Shown here: one piece after another, positions 35,878-46,394 of the stretch
How positions within the stretch are numbered: position 1 is the first letter of the stretch
How the letters are laid out: each line of letters begins with the position of its first letter
Origin: Setoptus koraiensis
Lineage: Eukaryota; Arthropoda
Assembly (NCBI GenBank): GCA_048013815.1
Contig: CM106586.1
Coordinates: 5,580,001 to 5,644,000 of the forward strand
Length of the DNA: 64,000 bases
Direction of reading: 5' to 3'
Translations under genes and position numbers: made by a program
Notes under the pieces: model-generated
The model's database searches: none
What the model was told of the DNA's origin: nothing
Seen by the model: only the letters and a program-made list of their open reading frames with translations

Positions 35878-36561
35878 ATGAATAGATTATTCGGAAAACA
35901 GAAACCCAGCGTAGCGGGACCCTCTATATCCGATGTTGTTCAAAATGTCGATCACAGAGCGGAGCAATTCGAGAAGAAAATCCAAATGCTTGATGCAGAA
36001 CTATTCAAATACCGAGAACAGATGAAAAAGATGCGGGATGGGCCAGCAAAACAGTCAGTCACACAAAAAGCCCTGAGAGTATTAAAACAGAAAAAAATGT
36101 ATGAAAGCCAACGAGAAAATCTACTGCAGCAATCATTCAACCTGGATCAGACCAACTTTGCCACACAAATGTTAAAGGAGACTAAGTCAACTATCGACGC
36201 TATGAAGGCTGGAGTGAAACAAATGAAGCAAGAATATAAAAACGTCAATATCGACGAGATAGAAACAGTTCAAGATGATCTAGAAGATATGTTGGCCGAC
36301 GCAAACGAAATACAGAGCGTTATGGGTCGAAGCTACGGCGTTCCTGAAGTTGATGAGTCAGAATTGGAGGCGGAGCTAGAAGCTCTCGGTGAGGAATTAC
36401 AAAAAGAGTCTGATTCGAGTTTTTTAGATGAGTTGGTCGATCCCGCTGGTACATTGCCTGCCGCAAAAGAACCAGCGGTACCTCTCTCTAAGCCAGTACA
36501 TGATGTCCTGCAGGAGCCCTCATCGACAGAAACCAAAGATCCCATCAAAGAACCTTGGTGA
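35878..36561 (+). CDS. CHMP5: Charged multivesicular body protein 5 (CHMP5/Vps60)
   Basis: The intronless protein has 227 residues (human 219). It is an ESCRT-III-related Snf7-fold protein that binds LIP5/VTA1 and controls Vps4 at endosomes. The start [10 protein letters not shown] and the helices with [34 protein letters not shown] and [20 protein letters not shown] match the family. The acidic C-terminal half ([18 protein letters not shown]), which contains the LIP5-binding helix in CHMP5, is present and is followed by a Pro-rich tail. The ATG chosen gives the conserved N terminus. The stop is 39 bp from the stop of the metaxin gene on the other strand. Confidence 0.96.
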   Translation: MNRLFGKQKPSVAGPSISDVVQNVDHRAEQFEKKIQMLDAELFKYREQMKKMRDGPAKQSVTQKALRVLKQKKMYESQRENLLQQSFNLDQTNFATQMLKETKSTIDAMKAGVKQMKQEYKNVNIDEIETVQDDLEDMLADANEIQSVMGRSYGVPEVDESELEAELEALGEELQKESDSSFLDELVDPAGTLPAAKEPAVPLSKPVHDVLQEPSSTETKDPIKEPW

Positions 36562-36600
36562 ATACAAAAACCGATCTATTGTGATAGAGGTTCTAGTTTA

Positions 36601-37317
36601 TTAAAAGAAAATCAACTTTTTCATAGATGAAAACAATAAACAAGCCATTGCTGTGACTAATATAGGAACTGTGTAGGCCGTCACTCTGTTCTCATCTTCG
36701 GCCTCGTTGTCGGTATCATTGGTTTCCGATGTTGGGTCTACCAGATGATTTGACAGCGCGAAATGGCGCAGAAACGTCATAAGATTTTTGCAGCCTCTCA
36801 CATGAGCTCCAAGATTTCTGTCAATCAGTTGGTGTGTCAACAACTTACTTAAATAAACGTATATGACTACATCTGCATGGTGAAAAGAGTCCTTGTCTCC
36901 TGACGAGAAAAATGATTTGCGCTTGGCAAGCCTCTCATCGAGCAGAACAAGAGATTTTTTTGCGTCATTAATAAGTTCCAGTTCTGATGTTTGTTTGGTT
37001 AGGTCGCGATCGAACAGTATCTTGTCAATTCTCTTCAATGCGCGCTGACTTACGAAATATGGCAAGACAAGGGAGTGGGTGAAATTCAATTCTTTACACA
37101 GCTGGGGTCTAGTGTATATTCTGTAGTTGTCCTGGTTGAATAGAAGATGCAAGAGAACCGGCTCGAGTTTTCTTTTGGCCCAAGAAATGAGAATTTCCTC
37201 TAGTGTTTGCGTTGTTGTATCGTGTTCGACTTGGATGTTTGAAAACCCTAATAGGTTGTCTATTTGTCTGTCCAATGACTCGTTGGACAGGTCCATTGAA
37301 CTAACAATAGAATTCAT
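36601..37317 (-). CDS. Metaxin-like protein (GST-C domain with C-terminal membrane anchor)
   Basis: From the first ATG the frame gives 238 residues. Metaxins sit on the mitochondrial outer membrane and work with the SAM complex in beta-barrel import and in mitochondrial transport. Matching pieces are WAKRKLEPVLLHLLF, LVLPYFVSQRALKRI, LLDERLAKRKSFF, the acidic-plus-aromatic DVVIYVYLSKLLTHQL and HVRGCKNLMTFLRHF, the last two being the GST-C core. A hydrophobic segment (about 214-232, TVPILVTAMACLLFSS) ends the protein, as in metaxin-1. The N-terminal thioredoxin-like domain is missing from this start; the same frame stays open upstream to a TAG at 37366-37368 and is open again beyond it (see the next entry). 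The true start is therefore uncertain. Confidence 0.78.
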   Translation of the reverse strand: MNSIVSSMDLSNESLDRQIDNLLGFSNIQVEHDTTTQTLEEILISWAKRKLEPVLLHLLFNQDNYRIYTRPQLCKELNFTHSLVLPYFVSQRALKRIDKILFDRDLTKQTSELELINDAKKSLVLLDERLAKRKSFFSSGDKDSFHHADVVIYVYLSKLLTHQLIDRNLGAHVRGCKNLMTFLRHFALSNHLVDPTSETNDTDNEAEDENRVTAYTVPILVTAMACLLFSSMKKLIFF

Positions 37318-37365
37318 GCTCGCTGGTTGGTACGACACAGTTAGAAGTCCTTGAGAGTAGCCTGC

Positions 37366-37704
37366 CTATTGACTGGATATGGCTTCATTTGGTTTATGGC
37401 ATATATTATGCGATGAATGGGCCTTTTTCTGTGAGGCAGATTCTAATATCGGGTAAACTATTGATTGGCACTGATCACTACAAAATATCTGATTGCCGGG
37501 GCCGTGATCTTGCTTTTCCTGTGCCACAGCTGTGAGATTCTGATTATCGTGCAGCCTTGAATACGCGTGCTGGCCCTGAAAGGGCGAATTAGTGAGAAGC
37601 CTCCCAACTCCCAGTTTTCCTCCCACCATAATCGTGGGAGTTGTATTTGTCTCAATCAGCAAAATCGCAGCGATTTTTTTAGTTTGAATAATGCGCGCTA
37701 ACAA
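37366..37704 (-). other. Open frame upstream of metaxin, same phase, separated by one TAG
   Basis: This 112-codon frame starts at ATG 37704 and ends in TAG; the metaxin frame continues in the same phase right after it. The last third has a metaxin-like spacing (a Cys-led helix CQSIVYPILESA, then NEAISSQ before GLLTVSYQ), but the match is weak. It could be the true 5' coding part with the TAG removed by splicing (the TAG itself could be the end of an acceptor, CAATAG), a 5' UTR that happens to be open, or a read-through site. Confidence 0.3.
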
Positions 37705-38316
37705 GCGAAACTTTTGTGTTAGCCAACATTCTGTTCATTTCGTGCTCTTTCTATTCATGCCTGGCTCTGCTGTGTGGCCCTCTCGCAACGCTGTGACAGT
37801 GACAGCAACAGCCGGTCACCGGTCAGCCAGTGCGAGTGTGTGTGTGTGTGTGTGAAAGAATATTGGCAACGAAAGTTGCATTATAGTAGCAGCAGTTCTA
37901 TTGGGTGTTCAATGTAATGCAAGCAGGCATGACTTGATGATTACTCTCGTTACAGTACTACGAGTTATGCGATGTGACATGAGAAAATAAAAATACCTCT
38001 TGGTCTTCTCGTGTTCAATTACACACCACACCAACAACAACAGCGACAACTACAACAACGACAACTACGACGGCAATATCAACCACAGCAACAACCACAG
38101 CGGCAATAACGACAACCAACAGCAAGAAATCTTTCGTATGATGCCGGCTAACAACTGGTAGAATATTCCTGTCTGTGTCGCCATTACTATTTATACACAT
38201 TGAATTACATTATTAATATTACTATTATCATTATAATCATCATAATCATCACTATTATTTAACTTAATTATCTATTATTATTGCTAATCGTCATATACAC
38301 GACACAAACTAACACG
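37705..38316. promoter_or_regulatory. Divergent upstream region metaxin / STT3B
   Basis: About 0.6 kb with a GT run (37837-37852) and a CAACAACGACAAC-type stretch (38029-38115). It should contain the promoters of both neighbours. No other gene is seen. Confidence 0.4.
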
Positions 38317-40571
38317 ATGCTACTGTTGAGATTTAGCATCATAAGTCTCGCCTGGCTGGCGGGTTTCCTATCGAGATTATTTGCTGTCATTAGATTTGAA
38401 TCTATTATACACGAATTTGATCCCTGGTTCAATTATAGGGCGACACATTACATGACAGAACACGGATGGTATGACTTTCTCAATTGGTTTGATGACAGGG
38501 CCTGGTATCCATTGGGACGTATTGTTGGCGGAACTGTTTTTCCTGGTCTCATGCTCGTCAGCGGATCCATTCACTATATATTACAATTATTGAACATACA
38601 TGTGCACATTAGGGATATTTGTGTCTTCTTAGCGCCCATTTTCAGTGGACTCACCTCGATTGCCACCTATTTTCTCACTAAAGAACTCTGGAATGAATCC
38701 GCGGGACTGTTCGCGGCCTGTTTCATTGCAATAGTGCCAGGTTACATCAGTCGATCCGTGGCAGGAAGCTACGACAATGAAGGAATTGCCATATTTGCCC
38801 TCATGCTTACTTACTACTTATGGGTTAAATCAGTTAAGACGGGCAGCATTCTATGGGCTAGCCTTACTGCGTTAGCTTACTTCTTTATGGTCTCAGCATG
38901 GGGAGGTTATGTCTTCATTATTAATTTAATACCCCTGCACGTTTTCTTCTTGATGCTCATGGGAAGATTCTCTCACAGAATATACATTGCCTACTCTACA
39001 TTCTTCATATTAGGATTATTGTTATCAATGCAAATACCATTTGTTGGCTTTCAGCCCGTCCGCACATCCGAACACATGGCCTCGGCTGGAATATTTGTTT
39101 TAGTTCAAGCTTATTCATTCCTCAAATATCTGCAATCTAAAATGTCCAAGGCTCAATTCAAAATATACTTTTATACAGCAGCCGCACTATCCGCAGCCCT
39201 TGTCTTCCTAACGGTGATCGTTTTGACTCAACTAGGATATATTGCACCATGGTCAGGACGTTTTTACTCCCTTTGGGACACAGGCTATGCAAAGATACAT
39301 ATTCCAATCATAGCATCAGTTTCCGAGCATCAGCCCACTACGTGGTTCTCATTTTTCTTCGACTTACATGTACTTGTTGCAGTTTATCCCATTGGTCTAT
39401 GGCATTGTATTAAGCAACTTAACGACGAAAGAGTATTCATTGCTCTATACGCAATAACAGCATCTTATTTCGCAGGTGTCATGGTGAGGCTTATGTTAAC
39501 ACTCACGCCGGTTGTTTGTGTTCTAAGCGCCATAGCATTCTCAGATCTATTTACAAATAGTCTTAGAGAGGAAGAAAGTGAACTTAAAGAGTTACCATCC
39601 AACGAAGCATCTTCGAGAACAGTAAAAGACAAAAGTGGGGCTCCTGATAAGGTAAGAATAGTTTAACAGTCTTTCAACAAATCCCCGTTTGTGGATACAT
39701 ACATAACTATTACAAACATACTATTTATACTTAACTTCTCTTGTGTGCTCACTTACAGACTGCTGCAAGGTTGAAAAAGCTACGCTCTGAACGTGAAAAG
39801 AAAGAGCAAAGTATAGGCCCTGGACTTAAGACATCCATTTCTATCCTAGTTATGATGATTCTATTACTTTTTGTTGTACATTGTACATGGGTGACAAGCA
39901 ATGCCTATTCCAGTCCTAGCATCGTATTGGCTAGTTACAACAGTGATGGAACAAGGATGATACTTGATGATTTCCGTGAGGCATATCATTGGTTGTCGCA
40001 AAACACCGAAGACAAAGCCAGAATCATGTCATGGTGGGACTATGGATATCAGATTGCTGGTATGGCTAATCGTACGACTCTTGTTGACAATAATACTTGG
40101 AACAATAGCCATATCGCCTTGGTCGGTATGGCTATGGCCTCAACAGAAGAAAAAGCATACGAAATAATGCAATCACTAGATGTTGATTATGTTTTGGTGA
40201 TATTTGGCGGTGTTATTGGCTACTCTGGAGATGATATAAACAAATTCCTATGGATGGTCAGAATAGGAGAAGGAGAACACCCGACCAAAGTAAGAGAGAG
40301 TGACTATTTTACAGACAGGGGTGAATTTCGGGTAGATGCCGAAGGATCTCCAACTTTATTAAATTGCCTCATGTATAAATTGAGCTATTACAGATTTGGT
40401 AATCTGCAGATTGATTTTAGATCCCCTCCTGGATTCGACCGAACGCGAGGCGTCGAGATTGGGAATAAAAATATCAAACTAGAGCATTTAGAGGAGGCCT
40501 ATACTACAGAGCATTGGTTGGTACGTATTTATAAAGTGAAGAAGTTACCAAACCGACCCAGGATTCTGTAG
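38317..40571 (+). CDS. STT3B: Oligosaccharyltransferase catalytic subunit STT3B
   Basis: Two exons, 38317-39651 and 39759-40571 (donor AAGGTAAGA, acceptor CTTACAG, phase 0), give 715 residues. STT3 transfers the lipid-linked glycan to Asn-X-Ser/Thr in the ER lumen. The first luminal loop has [15 protein letters not shown] with the DxD-like catalytic acid, then [24 protein letters not shown] and the C-terminal WWDYGYQ motif at about 537-543, followed by [13 protein letters not shown] with the conserved glycosylation sequon. Multiple membrane segments fill the first ~430 residues. It is closer to STT3B than STT3A ([40 protein letters not shown]). It lacks the ~60-residue N-terminal extension and the basic tail of vertebrate STT3B; an upstream exon cannot be excluded. 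Its last 27 coding bases overlap the Tudor gene. Confidence 0.95.
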
Positions 40572-42242
40572 AGCCTTCCTGAAGTTAGTACTTAAATGTT
40601 GATTGGTAGGAACAAGTTCTCTGGGTTCATTTGTATTTAATAATTCTTCGTCAATAAAGATCCTGGATGATGTCTTAGTCGCATCACAATAATCGGTCGC
40701 TAAGCCTAAATTAATAAGTTCCGAGGATAAACTTTCGAATCTCCTGTATAAGTCGCCTTCTTCTGAATCGCAGATGCTCAATGGTTTTAAGCAAAATAGG
40801 TTTATCCCAATACTTTCGGTATGTAATGGATTAACACTACTGTAAGACAAATAATTTCTCGTCTCTTCATCCTCCCTTATCATGATGCACAACTTTTTCA
40901 AACGTCTGTCGTACATCCACTGGTCTACTGTGCTTAAGGCAGAAGATAGCCATACTCTATCTGTAAAGTCATTAACACACATACCTGTTGGATGTATACC
41001 AAATAATGAACATCTCATAGACAAACTTCCAACTTTTCTCAAGGCGTCGTCTAGAGGCCGCATAGTAAATTGAGTGCGTAGACAAACAAATCCATAATCT
41101 ATAGATCGGACTTTATACACCACGCCTTCTAATCTGGGCTCTTTGATTGGATTAATACATTGATTGAATAATGACATTGCCTTAAATGACTTTTCTAAGG
41201 GATTAGCATCAAATCTGGTGACCAAGGTTCGTGCAGAACCATCTACCTGTGTTTCCACTACCATCTCAACCCTACCGCGTATCCACTCACCATATCTGCT
41301 ATTTGCTTCGTTCCTCATTAGGCAAAAATCATTTTCATTATACACATGATCATCTTCGTAGAAATCATCTCTACTTGCTACACTAGAATCAATAAACCCT
41401 TGATATTTTCTGCAGAATTCTCTGTAGTTGAAATCAACTGGTCTCACGTAGAATAGATCGGGCCCATCCCACCACAAAACTTCTACTCCTATTAGAGAGT
41501 CTTGAATGCTTTGATGAGGACTTTCGTATTTTTTGCTAATATTTTGATAGATATTTTGCATGTAACTAAAACAACTTAAAGTGGGTTCTTGCCAACAAAT
41601 TTGAGATTGTTTTTTATTAATTCTCTGATCTTGGTTCTCAATCTTGATGGTCTGCATTCTACCGTGACTTTTGAGGTGAGTCGATGATTGAAACGGTGGT
41701 CTGATTATATCTACAAAGAATTTTCCCTTAACAAAATCTTTTATATCAATTTTTATTGACTTCCTCCGTTTGCAAACAGACTTGATATGTTGTTCTATTT
41801 CTAACTCTTCATGATCGCTGAGTTTATCAAGATTGTGCAGAGAGCACTGAAGGGCCATAGGTTCAACGAGAGCCCACTTAGCTATCGAAGGTGGAAATTC
41901 AAACACTTTGTCCATTTTGACACGCAATTTGACGCCTGTATCAATCGCAAAAGCTTCTACGCCAGGCACAACGAGGCCATTCTCGACGGGGCAGTTGACT
42001 CGAAGGATTTTCGCACGATATCCGTAAGAATCGTGAGAAATAATTTTGATGGTTCCTTCTTTGAGCTGATGTAGTCTAGTCTTGTATCTTCTCTCCTGGA
42101 CAACTGATTGCAAAACTTTTGTATAAGTGTCAATTTCTTCACGATGATCATGACGCGGATGAGATACACAGAAATCTGATAAATTGTTAAATTTTTTAAC
42201 TTTAACGTTGAATATTTCTTGGCTCCAAACGAGATCTTCCAT
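40545..42242 (-). CDS. Tudor-domain protein
   Basis: From the first ATG (42242) the intronless protein has 565 residues. The start [18 protein letters not shown] and the region 30-170 ([71 protein letters not shown]) have the extended Tudor layout: a nuclease-like strand, then the Tudor barrel with A-F-A-I-D-T-G and the V-x-x-L/V-P-x-x pattern. A second unit runs from about 250 to 400 ([21 protein letters not shown] to [16 protein letters not shown]) and a third, weaker, may follow. Tudor proteins of this kind bind dimethyl-arginine, often on Piwi proteins in germ granules; that role is inferred. It diverges from the RPUSD4-like gene, and its 3' coding end overlaps STT3B on the other strand. 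Confidence 0.75.
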   Translation of the reverse strand: MEDLVWSQEIFNVKVKKFNNLSDFCVSHPRHDHREEIDTYTKVLQSVVQERRYKTRLHQLKEGTIKIISHDSYGYRAKILRVNCPVENGLVVPGVEAFAIDTGVKLRVKMDKVFEFPPSIAKWALVEPMALQCSLHNLDKLSDHEELEIEQHIKSVCKRRKSIKIDIKDFVKGKFFVDIIRPPFQSSTHLKSHGRMQTIKIENQDQRINKKQSQICWQEPTLSCFSYMQNIYQNISKKYESPHQSIQDSLIGVEVLWWDGPDLFYVRPVDFNYREFCRKYQGFIDSSVASRDDFYEDDHVYNENDFCLMRNEANSRYGEWIRGRVEMVVETQVDGSARTLVTRFDANPLEKSFKAMSLFNQCINPIKEPRLEGVVYKVRSIDYGFVCLRTQFTMRPLDDALRKVGSLSMRCSLFGIHPTGMCVNDFTDRVWLSSALSTVDQWMYDRRLKKLCIMIREDEETRNYLSYSSVNPLHTESIGINLFCLKPLSICDSEEGDLYRRFESLSSELINLGLATDYCDATKTSSRIFIDEELLNTNEPRELVPTNQHLSTNFRKALQNPGSVW

Positions 42243-42765
42243 TTTTGGTATGAATATATGGGTGATAAATATATGCCGTAATGCAATGCCGTATTTCAAT
42301 GTACATTCGAATAAGAGTGTGTCGTCGACGATTTTACACAGTCCTCTAGCGCCTAGAAGTTGATGAGCGGCTCTTGCCCAGGGCAGGGAAGCGTTACCAG
42401 GAATCGAACTGCACTAGCTCAATGGAATGGGAGCGAGGCCGTTTCCCGTCAATTGGAGATAGGGGAAGAAATTTCGCTCGGGCTCAAAAAACAGCCACTG
42501 CTAGGTTAGGTGCAACAGGGGGCGAACTCCCGGCGGGTTGCGGCAAGTTCGCCGATCACCGCTCAGCGCCGCTCATCGATATTTTGAGTTTCGCGCTTCC
42601 ATTGCCAAAGACGCAATCGACCACGTGCACTGGACATGGAATAGTCCGTTTGCGAATTAATGTCGCTGTTGCGCGTCATTATTGTGCAACACGAATATAC
42701 TAATTTACATTTACCATATATTTGTTGGATGTATTTGCTATCTATGTTGTTTGGGTAGATAGAAT
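42243..42765. promoter_or_regulatory. Divergent upstream region Tudor / RPUSD4-like
   Basis: A 523-bp region between divergent start codons, relatively GC-rich in its middle (about 42370-42560) and AT-rich near 42700-42760. A tRNA-like TTCGATTCC word on the minus strand near 42400 lacks the rest of a tRNA. Promoter function is inferred from position. Confidence 0.4.
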
Positions 42766-44700
42766 ATGTCATTGTGTCGGGTCAATTCCAACTTTAGCCT
42801 AGTCATACGCCGATTGCCAACAGTTTACAACAATAGACAATTGCGAGAGTTACGTCACGCTGTTAGGCCAAATGACAACAACAACCACAGCAACAACGAA
42901 CGTCAACAGATTGCAACAGATAGGGACTTTTTTGGTATAGACGATGTGACTAATAAAGATGTTGCTGGCACCAACACTTTGTCGTCAGTAGAAACAGAAA
43001 AACTCAACGAAATATACCATCCACTGCTGAAGAAACGCAACATAAGTGACGTCGTCGAAAAGGAACAGCCTACAACTTTTGGCTTCGTTAGGAGGGATTC
43101 CGACAATATACCCAAAGAACATGGTCAGTTCGAAGAGGAAAACGCTTTCAAGCCTGCCAGCGCCTCCCAATTAATCAAAACATTTTTCTCAGGCCAAAAC
43201 TTAGTCAGTCAAACTCCGCTAGTCCAAATACCAGAGCAAACTTATGGCCCGATTAACAAGATCAGTTGTGTGACGCCCCCGAAAGAGTTCGAATCTGTTG
43301 TGGAGTCATTGAGAACGCCTGGATGCAGCACTTCTGTCAAAGATCACACTGTCAAACCTAGAGCGTTGCTGAAATTCAACTTCAAGTATTCTAAAATAGT
43401 CGATACGCAGTCTGTCGAAGAGGAGAGTTCTGACGAGCGAAATAAATTTGCCAAGTTCAGTTCAGGAACCATCGAAAATGTGGATCAACTCTTAACTGAG
43501 ATTGAATCACAAAAGAACGACAATGCCGAGGAGATAACTTTTGATATAAATAAAGATCAGATGGAGCATAGGAGACTTGAAAAAGAGCAAGGACTACACG
43601 ATAGAGAACCATTTGATATAGATCAGGAAAAAATAGATTTCAGGTTCGACAAGAATCTTGAGGATTCCGTCTCAGTCCCAACGACTACAACGGGCATCAA
43701 CAGTTTGGACTACCTGAAAACAATCAAATCTGATGCTAGCAAAGCAGTAACTAAAGAAATCAAATTTAAGGCACACCCAGTCAATCTATACTCTGCTAGA
43801 GTCAAACTTGATTCCAAGGGATATGTTGACTTCAGCAGTCAAGTTCCAGATTACAGTAAATATACCAGAGCTGAGATTTTCAATTTTTTGAAAAGTAACA
43901 TTCTTTATCACAACCACGACATTGTTGCAATCAACAAGCCCTACGGTATATCTTGTCATGGTGGTAATGATTTGAGTAAGACTGATTACTCAAATCTTAC
44001 ATACTACTTTGCTGATATAGCGAAGTCATTGAGAATAAGTAAACTCCATCTGGTACATAGGATAGACCAATCAACAACTGGAGTCTTGATTCTTGCTACT
44101 TCGCAAGAGAAGGCTAAATTCCTTAACAAGTTATTTTCATCTGGTGAAGTGAGAAAACTATACTGGTGCGTAACAAAAGATGTACCACGACCGCATGAGG
44201 GAATTATAGATATTCCTATTGAAGAATTTAAGACGGACGGCAAGACCAGGCAAGGACTACGTCCGCAGCTCATTGAAGAATTGCGCCATCTAACAAAAAG
44301 GAAAGATGAATCAAGAAGAGCTATAACAGAATATAAAGTATTGTCTGAATACGGATCTGCTGCCTTAGTCGAGGTCCATCCAAAGACAGGAGTCAAGCAT
44401 CAAATAAGATGCCATCTTGGCTTTGGTCTACGCACGCCTATACTGGGCGATCACAAATATAGTCACATTACTAAAATAATGCCCCAGAAGTTGCCATCCG
44501 ATTTACTTTTGAGAATGAACGTTCGACAAGCCAAAGCCAGGACCATCCCTATGCACCTTCACGCAAAGAGCATCGTACTACCCCAAGCAAATCCAAATGG
44601 ACAAGACATCTTCCTCAAAGCGCCTTTGCCTAGATTTTTCGCACGAAATTTAAGGACACTAAAGCTATTAAAAGATGGTTTGATGATCGATTGCGTCTAA
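42766..44700 (+). CDS. RluA-family pseudouridine synthase, RPUSD4-like
   Basis: The intronless protein has 644 residues. The C-terminal ~260 form the catalytic domain: IVAINKPYGISCHGG, then LVHRIDQSTTGVLILA with catalytic Asp434, KLYWCVTKDVP, and GVKHQIRCHLGFGLRTPILGDHKYS near the end. This is the RluA fold; in animals the RPUSD3 and RPUSD4 paralogues act in mitochondria on 16S rRNA or mRNA. The N terminus (MSLCRVNSNFSLVIRRL) is basic and amphipathic, consistent with a mitochondrial presequence. The ~340 residues in between are acidic, disordered and much longer than in RPUSD4 (377 in human), which is unusual. I favour RPUSD4-like because of the K-L-Y-W-C-V and GLRTPILGDHKYS strings but cannot exclude RPUSD3. 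Confidence 0.9.
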   Translation: MSLCRVNSNFSLVIRRLPTVYNNRQLRELRHAVRPNDNNNHSNNERQQIATDRDFFGIDDVTNKDVAGTNTLSSVETEKLNEIYHPLLKKRNISDVVEKEQPTTFGFVRRDSDNIPKEHGQFEEENAFKPASASQLIKTFFSGQNLVSQTPLVQIPEQTYGPINKISCVTPPKEFESVVESLRTPGCSTSVKDHTVKPRALLKFNFKYSKIVDTQSVEEESSDERNKFAKFSSGTIENVDQLLTEIESQKNDNAEEITFDINKDQMEHRRLEKEQGLHDREPFDIDQEKIDFRFDKNLEDSVSVPTTTTGINSLDYLKTIKSDASKAVTKEIKFKAHPVNLYSARVKLDSKGYVDFSSQVPDYSKYTRAEIFNFLKSNILYHNHDIVAINKPYGISCHGGNDLSKTDYSNLTYYFADIAKSLRISKLHLVHRIDQSTTGVLILATSQEKAKFLNKLFSSGEVRKLYWCVTKDVPRPHEGIIDIPIEEFKTDGKTRQGLRPQLIEELRHLTKRKDESRRAITEYKVLSEYGSAALVEVHPKTGVKHQIRCHLGFGLRTPILGDHKYSHITKIMPQKLPSDLLLRMNVRQAKARTIPMHLHAKSIVLPQANPNGQDIFLKAPLPRFFARNLRTLKLLKDGLMIDCV

Positions 44701-44969
44701 ATAGAGTAAATAAGTGGGAGATAGAAACAATTTAATTTAGTGGTGTATCAATTAAGCTTCCAATATTTATTCTTATTAAAATTTTCGGTTGATCCAATTG
44801 AAGAATGATGGCCACATGTATTTTTGCATGGGGGTCCTCAAGTTGTGTATTACGATATAGATTGAATACAATGCTCATAATTATGTGAATATTCTCGATC
44901 GAGTTGGTTCTCATTAACTAATTATTCAGCTTATAGCCTAGTCCCAGGATAGTGTGGTGTCAGTTTAAT

Positions 44970-46394
44970 TCAATTATGTTCTGGCCCAGCCACCGGTACT
45001 TCCGCGGGTGCAGCTTTTTCTGCTACTGGTACTTGTTCAGGTACCGATGCAAGAACTGGCGCTTGTTCTGGTGCTTGCTCTGGTACTGGCACTGGTGCTT
45101 GCTCTGGTACTGGCACTGGTGCTTGTTCTGGTACTTGCACTGGTGCTTGTTCTGGTACTCGCACTGGTGTTTGTACTGGTACTTGCACTGGTGCTTGTTC
45201 TGGTACTTGCACTGGTGCTTGTTCTGGTACTTGCACTGGTGTTTGTACTCGTACTTGCACTGGTGTTTGTACTGGCATTGGTACTTTCACTGGTACCTGT
45301 ACTGGTGATTGTGAAAAGAAGTCAACCGTTTCAATCGATTTATATTTTGGTCCGTCCAGTCTGGCGTCAGCTACTTGCACCACAGCAGGCCCCATTGGAT
45401 TCGTTATGGTTTGCAACGGCCTCAAAGTGAGCTTGACTTTGAGCTTGAGGATTGCCTCAGAAAGACGAGCCTTTAGGGCGGTGATTTTTTGCGCAACACC
45501 ATGGGCTCTTCGTTGGGCTTGGGATTTTTGTTGGAGTTCAACTCGCTTTTGTATCGAAGTCACATAGGCCCTCAAAGCTTTAAACATGGTACTATGGATG
45601 CGATGGTGTTCTTTGTCTAGATTTTCAATGATTCTATCCAAATCAGCATGAACTTGTTTCAATTCTCTCAGATCAGCCCCAAAGTCGTTGTCTACTGACG
45701 CAGGCACGAGCGCGGGCATGCCGAGAGCAACAGGTGGTTGATCTGGAAGGTCGTGGTTTTCGGATTTTCCAACGCGTTGCTCAACAACAACATCGTTGTT
45801 GGTGGTGACAATTGTTGGCTCGACCACTTCGTTTGTGTTGGATGCAGGCGACTGCGATTGAACAGTATTTGCTGGTACAACCGATGCTTTAGAAGCTGTT
45901 TGTATCTGTGTGAGAGCATCGTCTAGCTCCTCAACTGACTTTACCGATTCCATTAGAGATTCAGTGAGTTCGCTGTTCAATGTATTTGTCGGTGCGGAGG
46001 CGCATTCACATTTGCCAGCTCTGTCCACCTCAACTTGTTTAGTTGGCTCATTAGCGGAAACGCCGGCGTGTGGAACATCGTGGTTTGGCAACAACGTTTG
46101 GAAGGTAGACGGTAACCCGACTGCGTTTGGCTGATGGCCACTTGTTGTTGAATGCTGAGTAAAGTAATGGACAACAGTGGCTGGAATAGCCAAAAGCGAT
46201 TGAACGGGCGACAATGGGTTAGTTGTGGTTGCTTGTTGGCTGTTGGCCGGATTCACCGATTGAGCCATATTACGGAGGAATTCTCCTACACTTCGATAAT
46301 GGTGATATTCCAGATGTGCATCAACATGCTGGCAATAGCTAGACACGGATGCAATGAGAACAAGCGAGATTAGGGCGACACTTGACGATTTCAT
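44970..46394 (-). CDS. Secreted protein with Pro-Val-Gln-Glu repeat tail
   Basis: The 474-residue frame starts with a signal peptide (basic start MKSSS, hydrophobic to about residue 22, S-S-Y-C-Q near cleavage). The middle is Asn/Thr/Val-rich with an acidic helical stretch (LRELKQVHADLDRIIENLDKEH) and a basic heptad-like helix (RVELQQKSQAQRRAHGV, KITALKARLSEAILKLKVKL) around 225-300, suggesting coiled-coil association. Residues from about 365 on are octapeptide-like repeats on the theme V-P-E-Q-A-P-V-Q. I do not recognise a family. Extracellular structural, cuticular, silk- or salivary-type proteins have this kind of layout, but that is only a comparison. The antisense strand is also open across the repeat and should not be read as a gene. 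Confidence 0.72.
   Translation of the reverse strand: MKSSSVALISLVLIASVSSYCQHVDAHLEYHHYRSVGEFLRNMAQSVNPANSQQATTTNPLSPVQSLLAIPATVVHYFTQHSTTSGHQPNAVGLPSTFQTLLPNHDVPHAGVSANEPTKQVEVDRAGKCECASAPTNTLNSELTESLMESVKSVEELDDALTQIQTASKASVVPANTVQSQSPASNTNEVVEPTIVTTNNDVVVEQRVGKSENHDLPDQPPVALGMPALVPASVDNDFGADLRELKQVHADLDRIIENLDKEHHRIHSTMFKALRAYVTSIQKRVELQQKSQAQRRAHGVAQKITALKARLSEAILKLKVKLTLRPLQTITNPMGPAVVQVADARLDGPKYKSIETVDFFSQSPVQVPVKVPMPVQTPVQVRVQTPVQVPEQAPVQVPEQAPVQVPVQTPVRVPEQAPVQVPEQAPVPVPEQAPVPVPEQAPEQAPVLASVPEQVPVAEKAAPAEVPVAGPEHN
45050..45305. repeat. Coding tandem repeat, ~24-bp unit
   Basis: Units close to GGTACTTGCACTGGTGCTTG (plus strand) repeat about ten times with variation, encoding the V-P-E-Q-A-P-V-Q/V-Q-T-P tail of the secreted protein on the minus strand. 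Variation is largely CTT/CTC and TGC/TGT style, so units have diverged somewhat since they expanded. Confidence 0.85.

Noticed and set aside
38015-38200. Minus frame with Val repeats
   Set aside because: Translation of a CAACAACGAC-type simple repeat.
42390-42450. TTCGATTCC-like word suggesting a tRNA on the minus strand
   Set aside because: No A box, no anticodon arm and no acceptor stem can be assembled around it.
45050-45305. Regular repeats considered as a CRISPR array
   Set aside because: There are no unique spacers, the units are coding and eukaryotic, and they are directly adjacent.
45008-45430. 140-codon plus-strand frame of alternating Leu, Val and Ala opposite the secreted-repeat gene
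   Set aside because: It is the antisense shadow of the tandem repeat; the minus-strand frame has a signal peptide and much longer continuous coding.
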